A DNA stretch of 34,183 nucleotides from Acidobacteria bacterium Mor1 (GCA_001664505.1 CP011806.1:4512149-4546331); one strand, 5' to 3'. Positions 1 through 7,909 are shown, counted from the first letter of the stretch. Notes: generated by a model not told the origin, from the letters alone. A program made the numbers and translations.

Positions 1-2
1 TC

Positions 3-473
3 GATCCCGGCGAAGAGTGCGACGACGCCAACAACGAAGACGGCGACGGCTGCTCCGCCGACTGCAAGGTCGAGATCATGGGCGACCAGGGCTGCGCCAA
101 GGGCTTCTGGAAGAACAACAAGGAAAAGTGGGAGGTCTACGCTCCCGAGGACCTGGTCGGCGACATCTTCCCCTCGACCAACACGGCCTGGCCGGATCTG
201 GCGGTGCTGACCCTGCGTGACGCCCTCCACATCCGTAGCTGCGACATCGTCGAGGAGATGGCGGTTGCCCAGCGTCTGCTGCGCCAGGCGGTTGCCGCGC
301 TGCTCAACGCCAGTCATAGCGGTGTGCTCTACGAGTACTCCGAGGCCGACGTGATCAGCCGGACCGACGACGCGCTGGCTTCGGGTGTCAAGAAGGACAT
401 GCGCCGCACGCGCAACGACTGGGTCAACGGGAACAACGAGGGCTGCCCCCTCGACGACAACCGCTGCAACTAG
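3..473 (+). CDS. C-terminal part of secreted Cys-rich protein (DUF4215/Myxo-Cys repeat plus GFWKN domain)
   Basis: The frame is open from the window edge, so the N terminus is missing. The first residues read DPGEECDDANNEDGDGC followed by a further Cys, the hallmark of the DUF4215/Myxococcus Cys-rich repeat, a calcium-binding-like module of large surface or secreted proteins. After it comes a domain starting GCAKGFWKNN and containing LLRQAVAALLNA and a terminal GCPL segment. GxWKNxP-type domains with LLRQ..AALLN recur at the C termini of secreted bacterial proteins of unknown role. There is no membrane anchor or PEP-CTERM-like tail; the protein ends in RCN. A strong intrinsic terminator follows the stop within 25 bases, so this is the last gene of its unit. 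The function of the whole protein cannot be told from this fragment, but an extracellular location is well supported. Confidence 0.85.
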   Translation, partial: DPGEECDDANNEDGDGCSADCKVEIMGDQGCAKGFWKNNKEKWEVYAPEDLVGDIFPSTNTAWPDLAVLTLRDALHIRSCDIVEEMAVAQRLLRQAVAALLNASHSGVLYEYSEADVISRTDDALASGVKKDMRRTRNDWVNGNNEGCPLDDNRCN

Positions 474-497
474 TCCAACCCGATCGCTGATTGCAAA

Positions 498-525
498 CCC
501 CCGGCCTTCGGGCCGGGGGTTTTTT
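498..525 (+). terminator. Intrinsic terminator with UUCG loop
   Basis: A perfect 9-bp GC stem (CCCCCGGCC / GGCCGGGGG) is closed by a TTCG tetraloop and followed at once by TTTTTT. It lies 25 bases after the stop codon at 473, a textbook rho-independent terminator. Confidence 0.96.
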
Positions 526-558
526 CATGCCTGCCCCGAGCTCCGATCGATTCGACGG

Positions 559-588
559 TTGACAGCGGCGCTGCGCGGGCCTTACGCT
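559..588 (+). promoter_or_regulatory. Putative sigma-70 promoter of the gene at 597
   Basis: A perfect TTGACA -35 hexamer (559-564) is followed after 18 bases by TACGCT (583-588), a weak -10. Transcription would begin near 595, at or next to the ATG at 597. No Shine-Dalgarno sequence precedes that ATG, so the mRNA may be leaderless. The -35 match is strong, the -10 is inferred. Confidence 0.5.
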
Positions 589-596
589 CGCCGTGA

Positions 597-1208
597 ATGA
601 AGAGCGTTCACCGCAAGGGGATCGTTTTCAGCCTGGCGATCGGGTTTGCCTTCTCGATCGTCTCCTCCTCCACGGCCACCTGCGATGTTCTGATTGCCGA
701 CGAGCGGGTCCAGCTCGCCGATCACGCCCTCGAGGTGCGCCTCGCCGAGGCCCGTCTGTCGGCCTTCGAGGATATCTACGCGTTGATCGACGGCCTCTGG
801 CAGCGTGAGGCGATCGAACGGATGGTCTGGTTGGAGGCGAAGTACGAACGGGATGCGGCCCGGGTGGCACTTGAGCGTGCCGGCCTCGTTCTGGAGCGCC
901 AGGAATTCCTGGTCGAACGACTGGCCGCTACCTGCCGCGGGGCGAAGGGATCCGCCGAGGCGCGCAGGGGCTATCGCGCGCTTCAATGCGCCCAGCTCGA
1001 ACGGGCGATCGCCGAGGCGGGAATCGACCTGGAATTTCAGCGGGAGTGGCTAGCCAGCGTTCAGCGTCTGCGCGAGGGCAGCGCCGCGACCGCCACGGCT
1101 CAGGACGTGATTCGCGCGCGGCTGGAGGTCTCGCTCTGTGAGATCCGGCTGGAGGACGCGCGCAAGAGACAGGCAAGCTGCAAGGAGAGCTCAGTCAGCA
1201 GGGAATAG
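597..1208 (+). CDS. Secreted alpha-helical protein of unknown function
   Basis: 203 residues. Residues 1-30 form a signal peptide (MKSVHRKG, a hydrophobic run, then SSSTATC); a Cys at about residue 29 could mark the mature end, but the lipobox is poor. The remainder is almost entirely charged helix rich in Ala, Glu, Arg and Leu, for example LAEARLSAFEDIYALIDGLW and VALERAGLVLERQEFLVERL, as in coiled coils or TolC-like periplasmic hairpins. It is about half the length of an outer-membrane efflux protein, so a TolC homologue is only a loose resemblance. The ATG lacks a Shine-Dalgarno sequence and sits about 8 bases after a putative -10. The gene is convergent with the operon ending at 1241. I do not recognise the family. 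Confidence 0.75.
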   Translation: MKSVHRKGIVFSLAIGFAFSIVSSSTATCDVLIADERVQLADHALEVRLAEARLSAFEDIYALIDGLWQREAIERMVWLEAKYERDAARVALERAGLVLERQEFLVERLAATCRGAKGSAEARRGYRALQCAQLERAIAEAGIDLEFQREWLASVQRLREGSAATATAQDVIRARLEVSLCEIRLEDARKRQASCKESSVSRE

Positions 1209-1240
1209 TGTTCTAAAGAAGGAGCCGCACTCTGTGAGAT

Positions 1241-2437
1241 TCAGGGACAAGCCGTCAGCACCTGCTCAACGCGACAGCGCAAACCGCTATCCACCGGCTG
1301 GGGCCGTTCCGTCGAAACGCCTGTTGGCGAGTCGAAGCGGCTTCCGTAAGAACCCTCCGCGGCCGCATTCGTGGGCACGACGAGGTAGTAGGTATCGCCG
1401 CTCGCGGGAGTGATGCGCTCGACGCGGTCGGACCCCGCATCGCCGCAACGAATCTGCTGATGGTCGTAGCTGCCGGCCTGCAGGGAGGCGATGGTCCCCT
1501 CGTAGATGCCGTAGTCGCCGGCGCCGCAGGAGCAGCTGTCCCCGAAACTGATGTCCAGATCGGTGCCCGCCCGGGCCACGCGAATCTGACGAGCCGGGTC
1601 CATCCCGTCAATGGCGCCGGGATTCGCCTCCAACGAGAGCCCGTCCACTTCGCTCTCGATCGGCCAGCCCGCCGCGAGCAGGTCGAGGTACTCGTCGAAG
1701 ATGCTGCCGTCCCAGGAGACGATCTCCCCCGGTAGCTGGGTCGCCGCGCCCAGGGTAGGAGACAGGTCCACCGGGATGTCCCAGGCGATGGCGGTCACGC
1801 CGGCGTCTCGGTCGACTCCGATCGGTCTTGAAGCGGTCGGAAATACGGTGCTCGATACCCGCAAATCGAGATCCACGGCGACGAAGCTCCAGTCGGCGCA
1901 GCCGCTCCCGCTCCGGGTGTAGCGCAACAGGGATCCGGGGCGGTAGATCGTGCCGCCGATCTCGACGTTCCCGTCGAGAGCCAGCAGCAGGTCGCCGTTG
2001 TCGTCACCCTCGAGGAAGAGCCCGTCGATGCCGGCCGACGAGGGGAGGGGTTGACTCAGCGAATCGCCACAAAAAAACAGGCTGTACTGGGTGCCGTCGA
2101 AACGCACCACATCCCGGGTCTCGACCGGGTCGGTCAAGCCGTTCCCCAGATCGGAGTTCTGGGCCACGGCCAGCAACCAGTGCGTGTCCGAAGTGCCCGG
2201 GGTCACGCAGGCATCCATCCGGTGGACCGCCCGTGCGGCCGGGTTCGCGGGAAACGACACCGCCACGGAGAATGCGGCACCGTCGTAGCGCGCGACCTCG
2301 CTCGGCAGCGCCTCGACACCTCCGGGGAGGTCGGTCGTCACGTCGGGAGAGACATAGACCGTCTGGGCCGCGGCGAGCGCGGGCAGCAGGCCGGCGAGAC
2401 AGAGCGCCGGCAGCCAGGTGCGATACCGTCCGATCAA
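1241..2437 (-). CDS. Secreted protein of unknown function, second gene of a two-gene operon
   Basis: 398 residues beginning with a signal peptide (RYRTWLPALCLAGLLPALAAA, cleaved after ALAAA before QTVYVSPD). The mature part is beta-rich, with repeated segments such as VARYDGAAFSVAV, VVRFDGTQYSLFF and IVSWDGSIFDEYL spaced along the chain. These suggest internally repeated strands resembling a beta-propeller. At least eight Cys residues, including SCSCGAG, suggest disulfides and an extracytoplasmic site. The start is a TTG whose first bases overlap the upstream stop (TTGA, 2434-2437), so translation is coupled to the beta-helix gene. No catalytic motif is visible. Confidence is high for a real secreted protein; the function is unknown. 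Confidence 0.85.
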   Translation of the reverse strand: MIGRYRTWLPALCLAGLLPALAAAQTVYVSPDVTTDLPGGVEALPSEVARYDGAAFSVAVSFPANPAARAVHRMDACVTPGTSDTHWLLAVAQNSDLGNGLTDPVETRDVVRFDGTQYSLFFCGDSLSQPLPSSAGIDGLFLEGDDNGDLLLALDGNVEIGGTIYRPGSLLRYTRSGSGCADWSFVAVDLDLRVSSTVFPTASRPIGVDRDAGVTAIAWDIPVDLSPTLGAATQLPGEIVSWDGSIFDEYLDLLAAGWPIESEVDGLSLEANPGAIDGMDPARQIRVARAGTDLDISFGDSCSCGAGDYGIYEGTIASLQAGSYDHQQIRCGDAGSDRVERITPASGDTYYLVVPTNAAAEGSYGSRFDSPTGVSTERPQPVDSGLRCRVEQVLTACP

Positions 2438-3510
2438 AGCGTGTTCGGCAGCCAGTTGTCGCCCTGCGAGGCGTTGGCCGAGGTGCCGAAGTCGTCGTCG
2501 CAGAAGTCGGCGGTGGCGGAGGGGTTGCAGTTGGCGCCCACTCCGGTGTTTCCGCGGGCGGTGTTGCGCCGGAAGATGTTGGCGTCGGCGGTGGAGCTGA
2601 AGCGCAGGCCCCAGGACCCGTTGCCGTTCAGCACGTTGCCCTCGACCTGGTTGCGGTCGCCGTCGATCAGCAGGCCTTCGTTGTCGGCGTTGCTGACGAC
2701 GTTCTCGCGAATGACGTTGTCGGCGCCGATGATCCGCAGGCCGACACCGCTCTGCACGTTGCGCACGGTGTTGCCCTCGACGGTCGCGCCGAAGGTGGCG
2801 CTCGTCATCAGGATTCCGGTGCCGCCGTCGACATCGACGATGGTGTTGCGCAGCAGGATCGGCGCGTTGACGCTGTCGATCACGATGCCCGCGTTGAACG
2901 GACCGCCGGCCAACTTCTCGCGGATGCTGTTGCCTTCGATGCGGACGCCGCCGCCGCCGAACACGCAGATCCCGTCGGAGACCCGGCGGAGCTGGTTGTT
3001 GACGATCACTCCCTGGGTGTTCTCGTTCTGACCGCCCTCGGCGGCGATGCCCACGCTCCCCGCGTCCTCGATGATCGAATCGACGATGCTGAACTGGTCG
3101 ACGTCGAACAGGTAGATCCCGCGGTCGCTGGTGCCGGTCACGGTCACCTGCTCGATGTTGACCCGGTCGGCGCCGTCGGTGTTGATCCCGATGGTGCCGC
3201 CGCTCAGCACGCCGTTACGGATCCGGGCCTCGGCGTCCAGGGCGATCTCGATCACCGTCGAGGCCGCGTCGCCGGTCACGGTCATGCCGTTGAGGTCCAG
3301 GTCGACGCCGGTGGCGTTGATCTGGAACACCGGGCCGGCCCCGGTCGCCGTCAGGTTGCGGGTGAGCACGTACTGCCCTGGAGTGTCCAGCACGATCGGC
3401 GTGGCGATCGGCGTGGCAAAGGGAATCGGGGTGCGCCCCTCTTCGGCCTGGAGGCCCAGCAAGGGCCACAGACAGAGGCAACCGATCAGCAAACGGGCAG
3501 AACGCGACAT
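2434..3510 (-). CDS. Secreted right-handed parallel beta-helix (NosD/pectin-lyase-like) protein
   Basis: 358 residues. A signal peptide (residues 1-22, RLLIGCLCLWPLLGLQA) is followed by many imperfect repeats of about 22 residues with the pattern I.xNxIxxxxxGIxxxG, for example ILLRNTIVDVDGGTGILM, NVIRENVVSNADNEGLLI and NQVEGNVLNGNGSWGLRF. This is the pattern of right-handed parallel beta-helices (NosD/Pbh1 families), which act as surface polysaccharide-binding or -processing folds or as structural stalks. No lyase or hydrolase catalytic residues can be assigned. The ATG has a GAGGAG Shine-Dalgarno site six bases upstream. The gene heads an operon with the overlapping gene at 1241-2437, so the two proteins may act together at the cell surface. 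A two-copy direct repeat lies just upstream. Confidence 0.9.
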   Translation of the reverse strand: MSRSARLLIGCLCLWPLLGLQAEEGRTPIPFATPIATPIVLDTPGQYVLTRNLTATGAGPVFQINATGVDLDLNGMTVTGDAASTVIEIALDAEARIRNGVLSGGTIGINTDGADRVNIEQVTVTGTSDRGIYLFDVDQFSIVDSIIEDAGSVGIAAEGGQNENTQGVIVNNQLRRVSDGICVFGGGGVRIEGNSIREKLAGGPFNAGIVIDSVNAPILLRNTIVDVDGGTGILMTSATFGATVEGNTVRNVQSGVGLRIIGADNVIRENVVSNADNEGLLIDGDRNQVEGNVLNGNGSWGLRFSSTADANIFRRNTARGNTGVGANCNPSATADFCDDDFGTSANASQGDNWLPNTL

Positions 3511-3527
3511 AGCGGGCTCCTCGGGAC

Positions 3528-3582
3528 GGATCTTTTACGGGGGCACAACCGGCCACCTGGATTATTACGGGGGAACGCAACC
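3528..3582 (-). repeat. Two-copy direct repeat upstream of the beta-helix gene
   Basis: Read on the minus strand, copy 1 (3582-3559) and copy 2 (3550-3528) both run GGTTG, two to four variable bases, CCCCCGTAA, a few bases, ATCC. They lie 18 to 72 bases upstream of the ATG at 3510, with centres about 31-32 bases apart, close to three helical turns. The spacing and position suggest a paired activator or repressor site or a duplicated promoter element. Confidence 0.55.
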
Positions 3583-3620
3583 CCGCACAAGCGCCGGCTG
3601 GCCGATCACCAAATAGATAT

Positions 3621-3640
3621 CCGGCCCGAAGGGGGGCCGG
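3621..3640 (-). terminator. Possible terminator hairpin after the gene at 3666
   Basis: CCGGCCC and GGGCCGG form a 7-bp stem with a 6-base loop, 25 bases past the stop of the minus-strand gene. Only a weak U-containing tail (AUAUCUAUUU) follows, so efficiency is doubtful. Confidence 0.42.
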
Positions 3641-3665
3641 AAAACCGTCCGGGACCCCGGCTGGG

Positions 3666-4046
3666 TCAGCCTCCGAGCTTCTTTCGGGCCTTCCGCACCT
3701 TCTTGGGGTCGGCCAGGGGCATGCAGCGAATCAGGTCCTCCCGGGCTTCGGCCCGGTGGAACTTGACCTCGGCGGTAGCCCCCGCGCCGCCGCCGAATCC
3801 GAGGGTGCGGCCCTTGAGCGCCTGCTGCCGGATCTCGAAGTACTCGAAATCGGCGGCGACGCAGACCGAGGCGATCTCCTCGTAGAGGGTTCGGAGCGCC
3901 TTGCCCTGGCCGCCCCAGCGGGTGGCCTTGCGGTGGGTCACCAGGAACTGGTCGTCGTCGAGACGCTGGAATTTGAGGCCGGCCAGGGCCGGCAGGCCGA
4001 GGGACAGGGCGATCAGGACGATCAGGATCCGGGTCGTGGTGCGCAT
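3666..4046 (-). CDS. Small secreted protein of unknown function
   Basis: 126 residues. Residues 1-22 are a clear signal peptide (RILIVLIALSLGLPALA). The mature part contains LYEEIASVCVAADFEYFEI, which loosely resembles the helix-then-strand segment of CC0125/CC1285-type small envelope proteins, but there is no lipobox here and the match is weak. A Gly-rich GFGGGAGAT stretch and a basic C terminus (DPKKVRKARKKLGG) follow. AAGGAG lies six bases before the ATG. It stands alone, 54 bases beyond the sigma-factor unit and on the same strand, so it may be read through from it. Confidence 0.75.
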   Translation of the reverse strand: MRTTTRILIVLIALSLGLPALAGLKFQRLDDDQFLVTHRKATRWGGQGKALRTLYEEIASVCVAADFEYFEIRQQALKGRTLGFGGGAGATAEVKFHRAEAREDLIRCMPLADPKKVRKARKKLGG

Positions 4047-4100
4047 CGCATTCTCCTTTGCGTGAACACCCGGATAAGCGCCAAGACCGCCCGGCCACCC

Positions 4101-4751
4101 TCAGGGGCAGCTCTCTCCGTTCGAGGCCTGATCCAGAAGAGCCCGCAGCTCGTCCCGGTACGGGATCAACTGGCGCTCGACCGCCCGCTGGTTGAGTTTC
4201 CACACCATGTAGCCGACCAGGGAGAAGATCACGACCGATCCGGCCAGCACGACGCCGATCGATGCCGCCGCAAGGGCGAGGGAGGTCTCCGCCACCGGCA
4301 CGGTCGCCGTCGTGGCCCAGACCGTCCCGCCGGCGGCCAGCGGCAGCACGTACCAGGACACGACCCTGCGCAGCAGCCGGATCTGGTCCTCGACACGGGA
4401 GATCTCCTGCTTCAACCGCGCGGTCAGCGGCAGGTCCTCGCGGGCTCCCCGGTTGCGGCGCTGCACCCGGTACATCTTCCACAACGCGAACACGACGCAA
4501 CCGGACGCGAACAGCGCACCGAGTTTGGGGATGATGCCGGGGGTCTGCCAGGAAACCCAGCCGAAGACGCCGATGACCAACGCGCCCGCGATGGCCTCGA
4601 CGGCATCCCGTCGCCGGATCGTGCGATCGAACCGTTCCGATTTGCGCTTCACGTTCATCAGGATCTCCTCCGTGTTCCAGGTATCGGCGTCCACTTCCTG
4701 GTCGCGCCAAAGCCGGGCGAGCTCATCGAAGTCGCGATCATCGGGAGTCAT
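4101..4751 (-). CDS. Four-helix membrane protein, probable partner (anti-sigma-like) of the ECF sigma factor
   Basis: 216 residues. The N-terminal 55 residues are soluble and charged (DRDFDELARLWRDQE), followed by four predicted transmembrane segments: AIAGALVIGVFGWVSW, LGALFASGCVVFALW, WYVLPLAAGGTVWATTA and IGVVLAGSVVIFSLVGYMVW. A cytoplasmic linker that could coil (LTARLKQEISRVEDQIRLL) separates pairs 1-2 and 3-4. The ATG lies inside the end of the sigma-factor gene (14-base overlap) with GGAGG eleven bases upstream, so the two are co-translated. Small membrane proteins coupled to ECF sigma genes are often anti-sigma factors, so I infer that role. The usual zinc HxxxCxxC anti-sigma motif is absent. 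Confidence 0.75.
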   Translation of the reverse strand: MTPDDRDFDELARLWRDQEVDADTWNTEEILMNVKRKSERFDRTIRRRDAVEAIAGALVIGVFGWVSWQTPGIIPKLGALFASGCVVFALWKMYRVQRRNRGAREDLPLTARLKQEISRVEDQIRLLRRVVSWYVLPLAAGGTVWATTATVPVAETSLALAAASIGVVLAGSVVIFSLVGYMVWKLNQRAVERQLIPYRDELRALLDQASNGESCP

Positions 4752-5268
4752 GGTCGACCTCCTGTTTCGCCAGACGGCGGCTCAACTTCGCGCGCAGCCG
4801 GTGCAGCCGGACGCCGATGTGGTTCTCGTTCATACCGGTGATCTCCGCGATCTCCCGGTAGGGCAGGTCTTCGAGATGGAGCGCGATCAGGGCTCGGTCC
4901 GGGGGTGGAAGCTCGGCGATCGCCTGGCGCAGCCGCTCCAGCCGGTCCTGATCGTCCAGGCGCTGACCGGGGTCGACCGCAGGGGGCGGCGTCGGCGCTC
5001 GAGCTTCCAGCTCTTCACGGCCCCGCTCCCGCCTCGACCGGCTGCGGCCGTGGAGCATCGCCACGTTGAGGGTCACCCGGAACAGCCAGGTGTCCTCGCC
5101 CGAGCGGCCGTCGAAGCCGGGGAGTGACCGCCACAGCTGGAGCAGGATCTCCGAGCGCAGGTCCTCCCGCTCGGCGGGATTTCGCGCCCACGAGCGCGCG
5201 AGACGGTCGATCCGCCCGCGGTTGCGCTCGATCAGCTCCAGGTAACGGCGTTCAATCTCACCGGACAA
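4738..5268 (-). CDS. ECF-type RNA polymerase sigma factor
   Basis: 176 residues from a TTG start at 5268, chosen because GGGAG lies seven bases upstream and the product then starts SGEIERRYLELIERN, as ECF factors do. Longer in-frame starts would run toward the divergent gene. Region 2 is seen in IDRLARSWARNPAEREDLRS and LLQLWRSLPGF, with the DTWLFRVTLNVA core-binding and -10-reading helix. Region 4 is seen in LRQAIAELPPPDRALIALHL and then LPYREIAEITGMNENHIGVR, a typical helix-turn-helix. A Pro-rich linker (APTPPPAVDPG) separates the regions. The downstream overlapping membrane protein probably controls it. Which genes it serves cannot be told from the sequence. Confidence 0.93.
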   Translation of the reverse strand: MSGEIERRYLELIERNRGRIDRLARSWARNPAEREDLRSEILLQLWRSLPGFDGRSGEDTWLFRVTLNVAMLHGRSRSRRERGREELEARAPTPPPAVDPGQRLDDQDRLERLRQAIAELPPPDRALIALHLEDLPYREIAEITGMNENHIGVRLHRLRAKLSRRLAKQEVDHDSR

Positions 5269-5389
5269 TTCACATCTCCCTCGAAGTACCGCTCGATGAG
5301 TTGCCGGAGGCCTCTTCGCCTTACACCCCGTGCTACCATTTTTTTCCAATTTCAGGGCCAAAACCCGTCAAACCTCGTGGAGTTCAGCC

Positions 5390-6547
5390 GTGTCCGAAAC
5401 CTCTCCGTCCGCCCTTACCGTCCTTCAGGAGCATGAACTGGTCCTCCAGCAGGAGGTGCGCCGTTTCGCCGACGAGCAGATCCGCCCGTTGGTCCACGAC
5501 GCCGACCAGCAGGCCAAGCTCCCCGAGGAGGCTCTGAAGGCTCTGTTCGAGATGGGGCTGATGGGCGTCGAGATTCCGGAAGAGCTGGGCGGCGCCGGTA
5601 TGGAGTTCTTCTCGGCGGCACTGGTCATCGAGGAGCTCGCCCGGGTCGACCCCGCCGTCGCGGTGGTCGCCGATGTGCAGAACACCCTGATCAACAACAT
5701 CCTGCTGCTCAAGGGGAACGACGCCCAGAAAAAGGAATGGTGTCCGCGGCTCGCCGAGAACACCGTCGGCGCCTTCGCGCTGTCCGAGGCCGACGCCGGT
5801 TCCGACGCCTTCGCGCTCAAGGCCCGGGCGGTCGCCGACGGCGACGACTACAAGATCAGCGGCAACAAGATGTGGATCACCAACGGCATCGAGGCCGGGC
5901 TCTACATCGTGTTCGCCAACATCGACCCCGACGCGGGCTACAAGGGCATCACCGCGTTCCTCGTCCCCCGGGACGCCGCGGGCCTGACCATCGGCAAGAA
6001 GGAAGACAAGCTCGGCATCCGCGCCTCGTCCACCGTGGAGCTGATCCTCGAGGATGTCCGGGTGCCCCGTAGCGCCATCATCGGCGAGCCGGGCAAGGGC
6101 TACAAGATCGCCATCGAGGCGCTCAACGAGGGCCGGATCGGCATCGGCGCCCAGATGGTCGGCCTGGCCCAGGGAGCGCTGGATGCCGCGGTGTCCTACG
6201 CCAAGGAACGCAAGCAGTTCGGCCGTTCGATCTCCGAGTTCCAGGGGGTGCAGTTCGCCCTGGCCGAGATGGCGATCGAGGTCGAGGCCGCGCGGCTGAT
6301 GGTCTACAACGCCTGCAGGCTGCGGGACGGGGGCAAGCCCTTCGTGCAGCAGGCGGCCATGGCCAAGTGGTTCACCGCCGAGGTGGCCGAACGGACCGCA
6401 AGCCGTGCCGTGGACCTGTTCGGAGGCTACGGCTTCTCCAAGGACTACCCGGTCGAGAAGTTTTACCGCGACGCCAAGATCGGCAAGATCTACGAGGGCA
6501 CGGCGTTCATGCAGCTCAACACCGTGGCCAAGAACCTGCTCAAGTAG
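5390..6547 (+). CDS. Acyl-CoA dehydrogenase (short/branched-chain type)
   Basis: 385 residues from a GTG at 5390, chosen because GGAG lies seven bases upstream and the length matches the family (about 380). It oxidises acyl-CoA to trans-2-enoyl-CoA with FAD, passing electrons to ETF. Family signatures are ALSEADAGSDAFALKARA (FAD/substrate), KMWITNGIEAGLYIVFA, RKQFGRSISEFQGVQFALAE and RDAKIGKIYEGTAFMQL. The catalytic base is Glu369 in YEGT, the position used by short- and medium-chain enzymes rather than by isovaleryl-type ones. It stands alone, divergent from the sigma factor and convergent with the UbiB-like gene (7-base gap). TACCAT at 5334-5339 preceded by TGC may be an extended -10. Substrate chain length cannot be fixed. 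Confidence 0.95.
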   Translation: MSETSPSALTVLQEHELVLQQEVRRFADEQIRPLVHDADQQAKLPEEALKALFEMGLMGVEIPEELGGAGMEFFSAALVIEELARVDPAVAVVADVQNTLINNILLLKGNDAQKKEWCPRLAENTVGAFALSEADAGSDAFALKARAVADGDDYKISGNKMWITNGIEAGLYIVFANIDPDAGYKGITAFLVPRDAAGLTIGKKEDKLGIRASSTVELILEDVRVPRSAIIGEPGKGYKIAIEALNEGRIGIGAQMVGLAQGALDAAVSYAKERKQFGRSISEFQGVQFALAEMAIEVEAARLMVYNACRLRDGGKPFVQQAAMAKWFTAEVAERTASRAVDLFGGYGFSKDYPVEKFYRDAKIGKIYEGTAFMQLNTVAKNLLK

Positions 6548-6554
6548 CGCCCGC

Positions 6555-7889
6555 TCAGGTAGAGGGAGTGCCGGCAGCCAACGCCCGGGAGGAGTACTCC
6601 CGGGCCAGGGCGTTCCACGGCCCCACCGCCTGCAGCTTGCACAGGTTGCCGAAGTGGCCGCTCAAGGTGCGGTCGATGAAGATGATGTCGCTGGGGAAGA
6701 CCGCGTCGGTGCTCTGGGACCAGTTGGCCATGCCCAGCTCGAACAGCCGTTCGTAGACCCCGGAATCGGGCACGAAGCGGTAGGGCGGCTCCTCGCGGAA
6801 CATCCGGCGGATGATCTCGAAGTAGGGATCGATCAGTTCCTGGCTGAACGTGCTGCCGTCCGCCTTGTACACGCCGAAGTCCTTGAGCGTTTGCGGCACG
6901 TCGTCGGGACGGTCTTCGAGCACGGTGCGCAGCAACCGCGCGTAGCCCTGGACCACCGCGAGATCCGGCTCCTTGATGCAGCCGTAGTCGTAGACGATCA
7001 CCCGCCCGTCTTCGAGAAACGCGAAGTTGGCGAAGTTCGGGTCGGCGTGCAGGAAGCGGTGCTCGAACAGGCCGCGGAACTCGAACTCGAACAGGTTGCG
7101 GCCCCAGCGATCCCGTAGCTCCTGGGGATACTTTTCGCTGCAGGCTTCCCGGGGCGGGATGCCCTTGACGAACTCCAGGGTCAGGATGCGATCGGTCGAG
7201 GCCTCTTCGACGACCTTGGGGATCACGATCTCCGGCACCGAGGCGTGGAGTTCGGTCATGCGGCGGATGTTGTCCGCCTCCCGCCGGTAGTCCAACTCTT
7301 CGAGTAGGCGGTCCCGCAGTTCCTGCCAGATCGGCTCGAACTCGATGTCGAAGAACATGGCGAACAACGACTTGCAGGCGGCCTTGAGGTTGGTCAGGTC
7401 CGAGCGGATTACGTGGTCGATGCCGGGATACTGGATCTTGACCGCGACGGCGCGACCGTCGCGCAACACCGCTCGATGCACCTGGCCGATCGAGGCCGCG
7501 GCGAATCCCTCATCGCTGATGTGGTGGAAGATCTTGTCGTGATCGGGGATCTGTCCCTCGATCTCGAAGCGCATCACCTCGGTGGGCACCCGTGGTGCCT
7601 CGCGCTGGAGCGCGCTGAGGATGTCGGCGACTTCGGGTGGGAGCAAGCCCTCGTGAAGGCTCAGCATCTGGCCGACCTTCATCGCGGCGCCCTTGAGTTC
7701 GCCGAGGGTCTCGACGACACGCACCGCGTTGCGCACCATCGCTTCCTGTTCCTTCTCGGAGCGGGTCTCGTCGGAGCGCACGTACTTGAGCAGCTTGTTG
7801 CCGAGCATCGAAACGCCGACCCGTCCGGCCAGGCTGCTCAGCTTGACCGCCCGGCTGAGCGCGGAGTCATCGATCGGTTTGGTCGCCAC
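6555..7889 (-). CDS. ABC1/UbiB-family (AarF-type) atypical kinase
   Basis: 444 residues from a GTG at 7889 with GAGGA six bases upstream. The UbiB/ADCK family has a protein-kinase-like fold with ATPase activity and supports isoprenoid-quinone or other lipid metabolism. Diagnostic motifs are all present: KVGQ (71-74, the KxGQ motif that blocks normal kinase access), the Ala-rich loop AAASIGQVHRA (130-140), the ion-pair Lys in VAVKIQYPG (151), ELDYRREADN, the catalytic-loop variant HADPNFANF and the metal motif YDYG (DFG-like). There is no C-terminal transmembrane pair as in UbiB itself, so this resembles the soluble ABC1 group. It follows the thioesterase by 20 bases in the same operon, pointing to a lipid or acyl-CoA role. 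Confidence 0.92.
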   Translation of the reverse strand: MATKPIDDSALSRAVKLSSLAGRVGVSMLGNKLLKYVRSDETRSEKEQEAMVRNAVRVVETLGELKGAAMKVGQMLSLHEGLLPPEVADILSALQREAPRVPTEVMRFEIEGQIPDHDKIFHHISDEGFAAASIGQVHRAVLRDGRAVAVKIQYPGIDHVIRSDLTNLKAACKSLFAMFFDIEFEPIWQELRDRLLEELDYRREADNIRRMTELHASVPEIVIPKVVEEASTDRILTLEFVKGIPPREACSEKYPQELRDRWGRNLFEFEFRGLFEHRFLHADPNFANFAFLEDGRVIVYDYGCIKEPDLAVVQGYARLLRTVLEDRPDDVPQTLKDFGVYKADGSTFSQELIDPYFEIIRRMFREEPPYRFVPDSGVYERLFELGMANWSQSTDAVFPSDIIFIDRTLSGHFGNLCKLQAVGPWNALAREYSSRALAAGTPST

Positions 7890-7909
7890 GAGATGTCCTC
7901 GTGACCATT

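Noticed and set aside
5334-5339. TACCAT, also at 19193-19198 and 32192-32197, as a shared -10 motif
   Set aside because: Two of the three have an upstream TG as in extended -10 elements, but none has a recognisable -35, so I do not list them as promoters.
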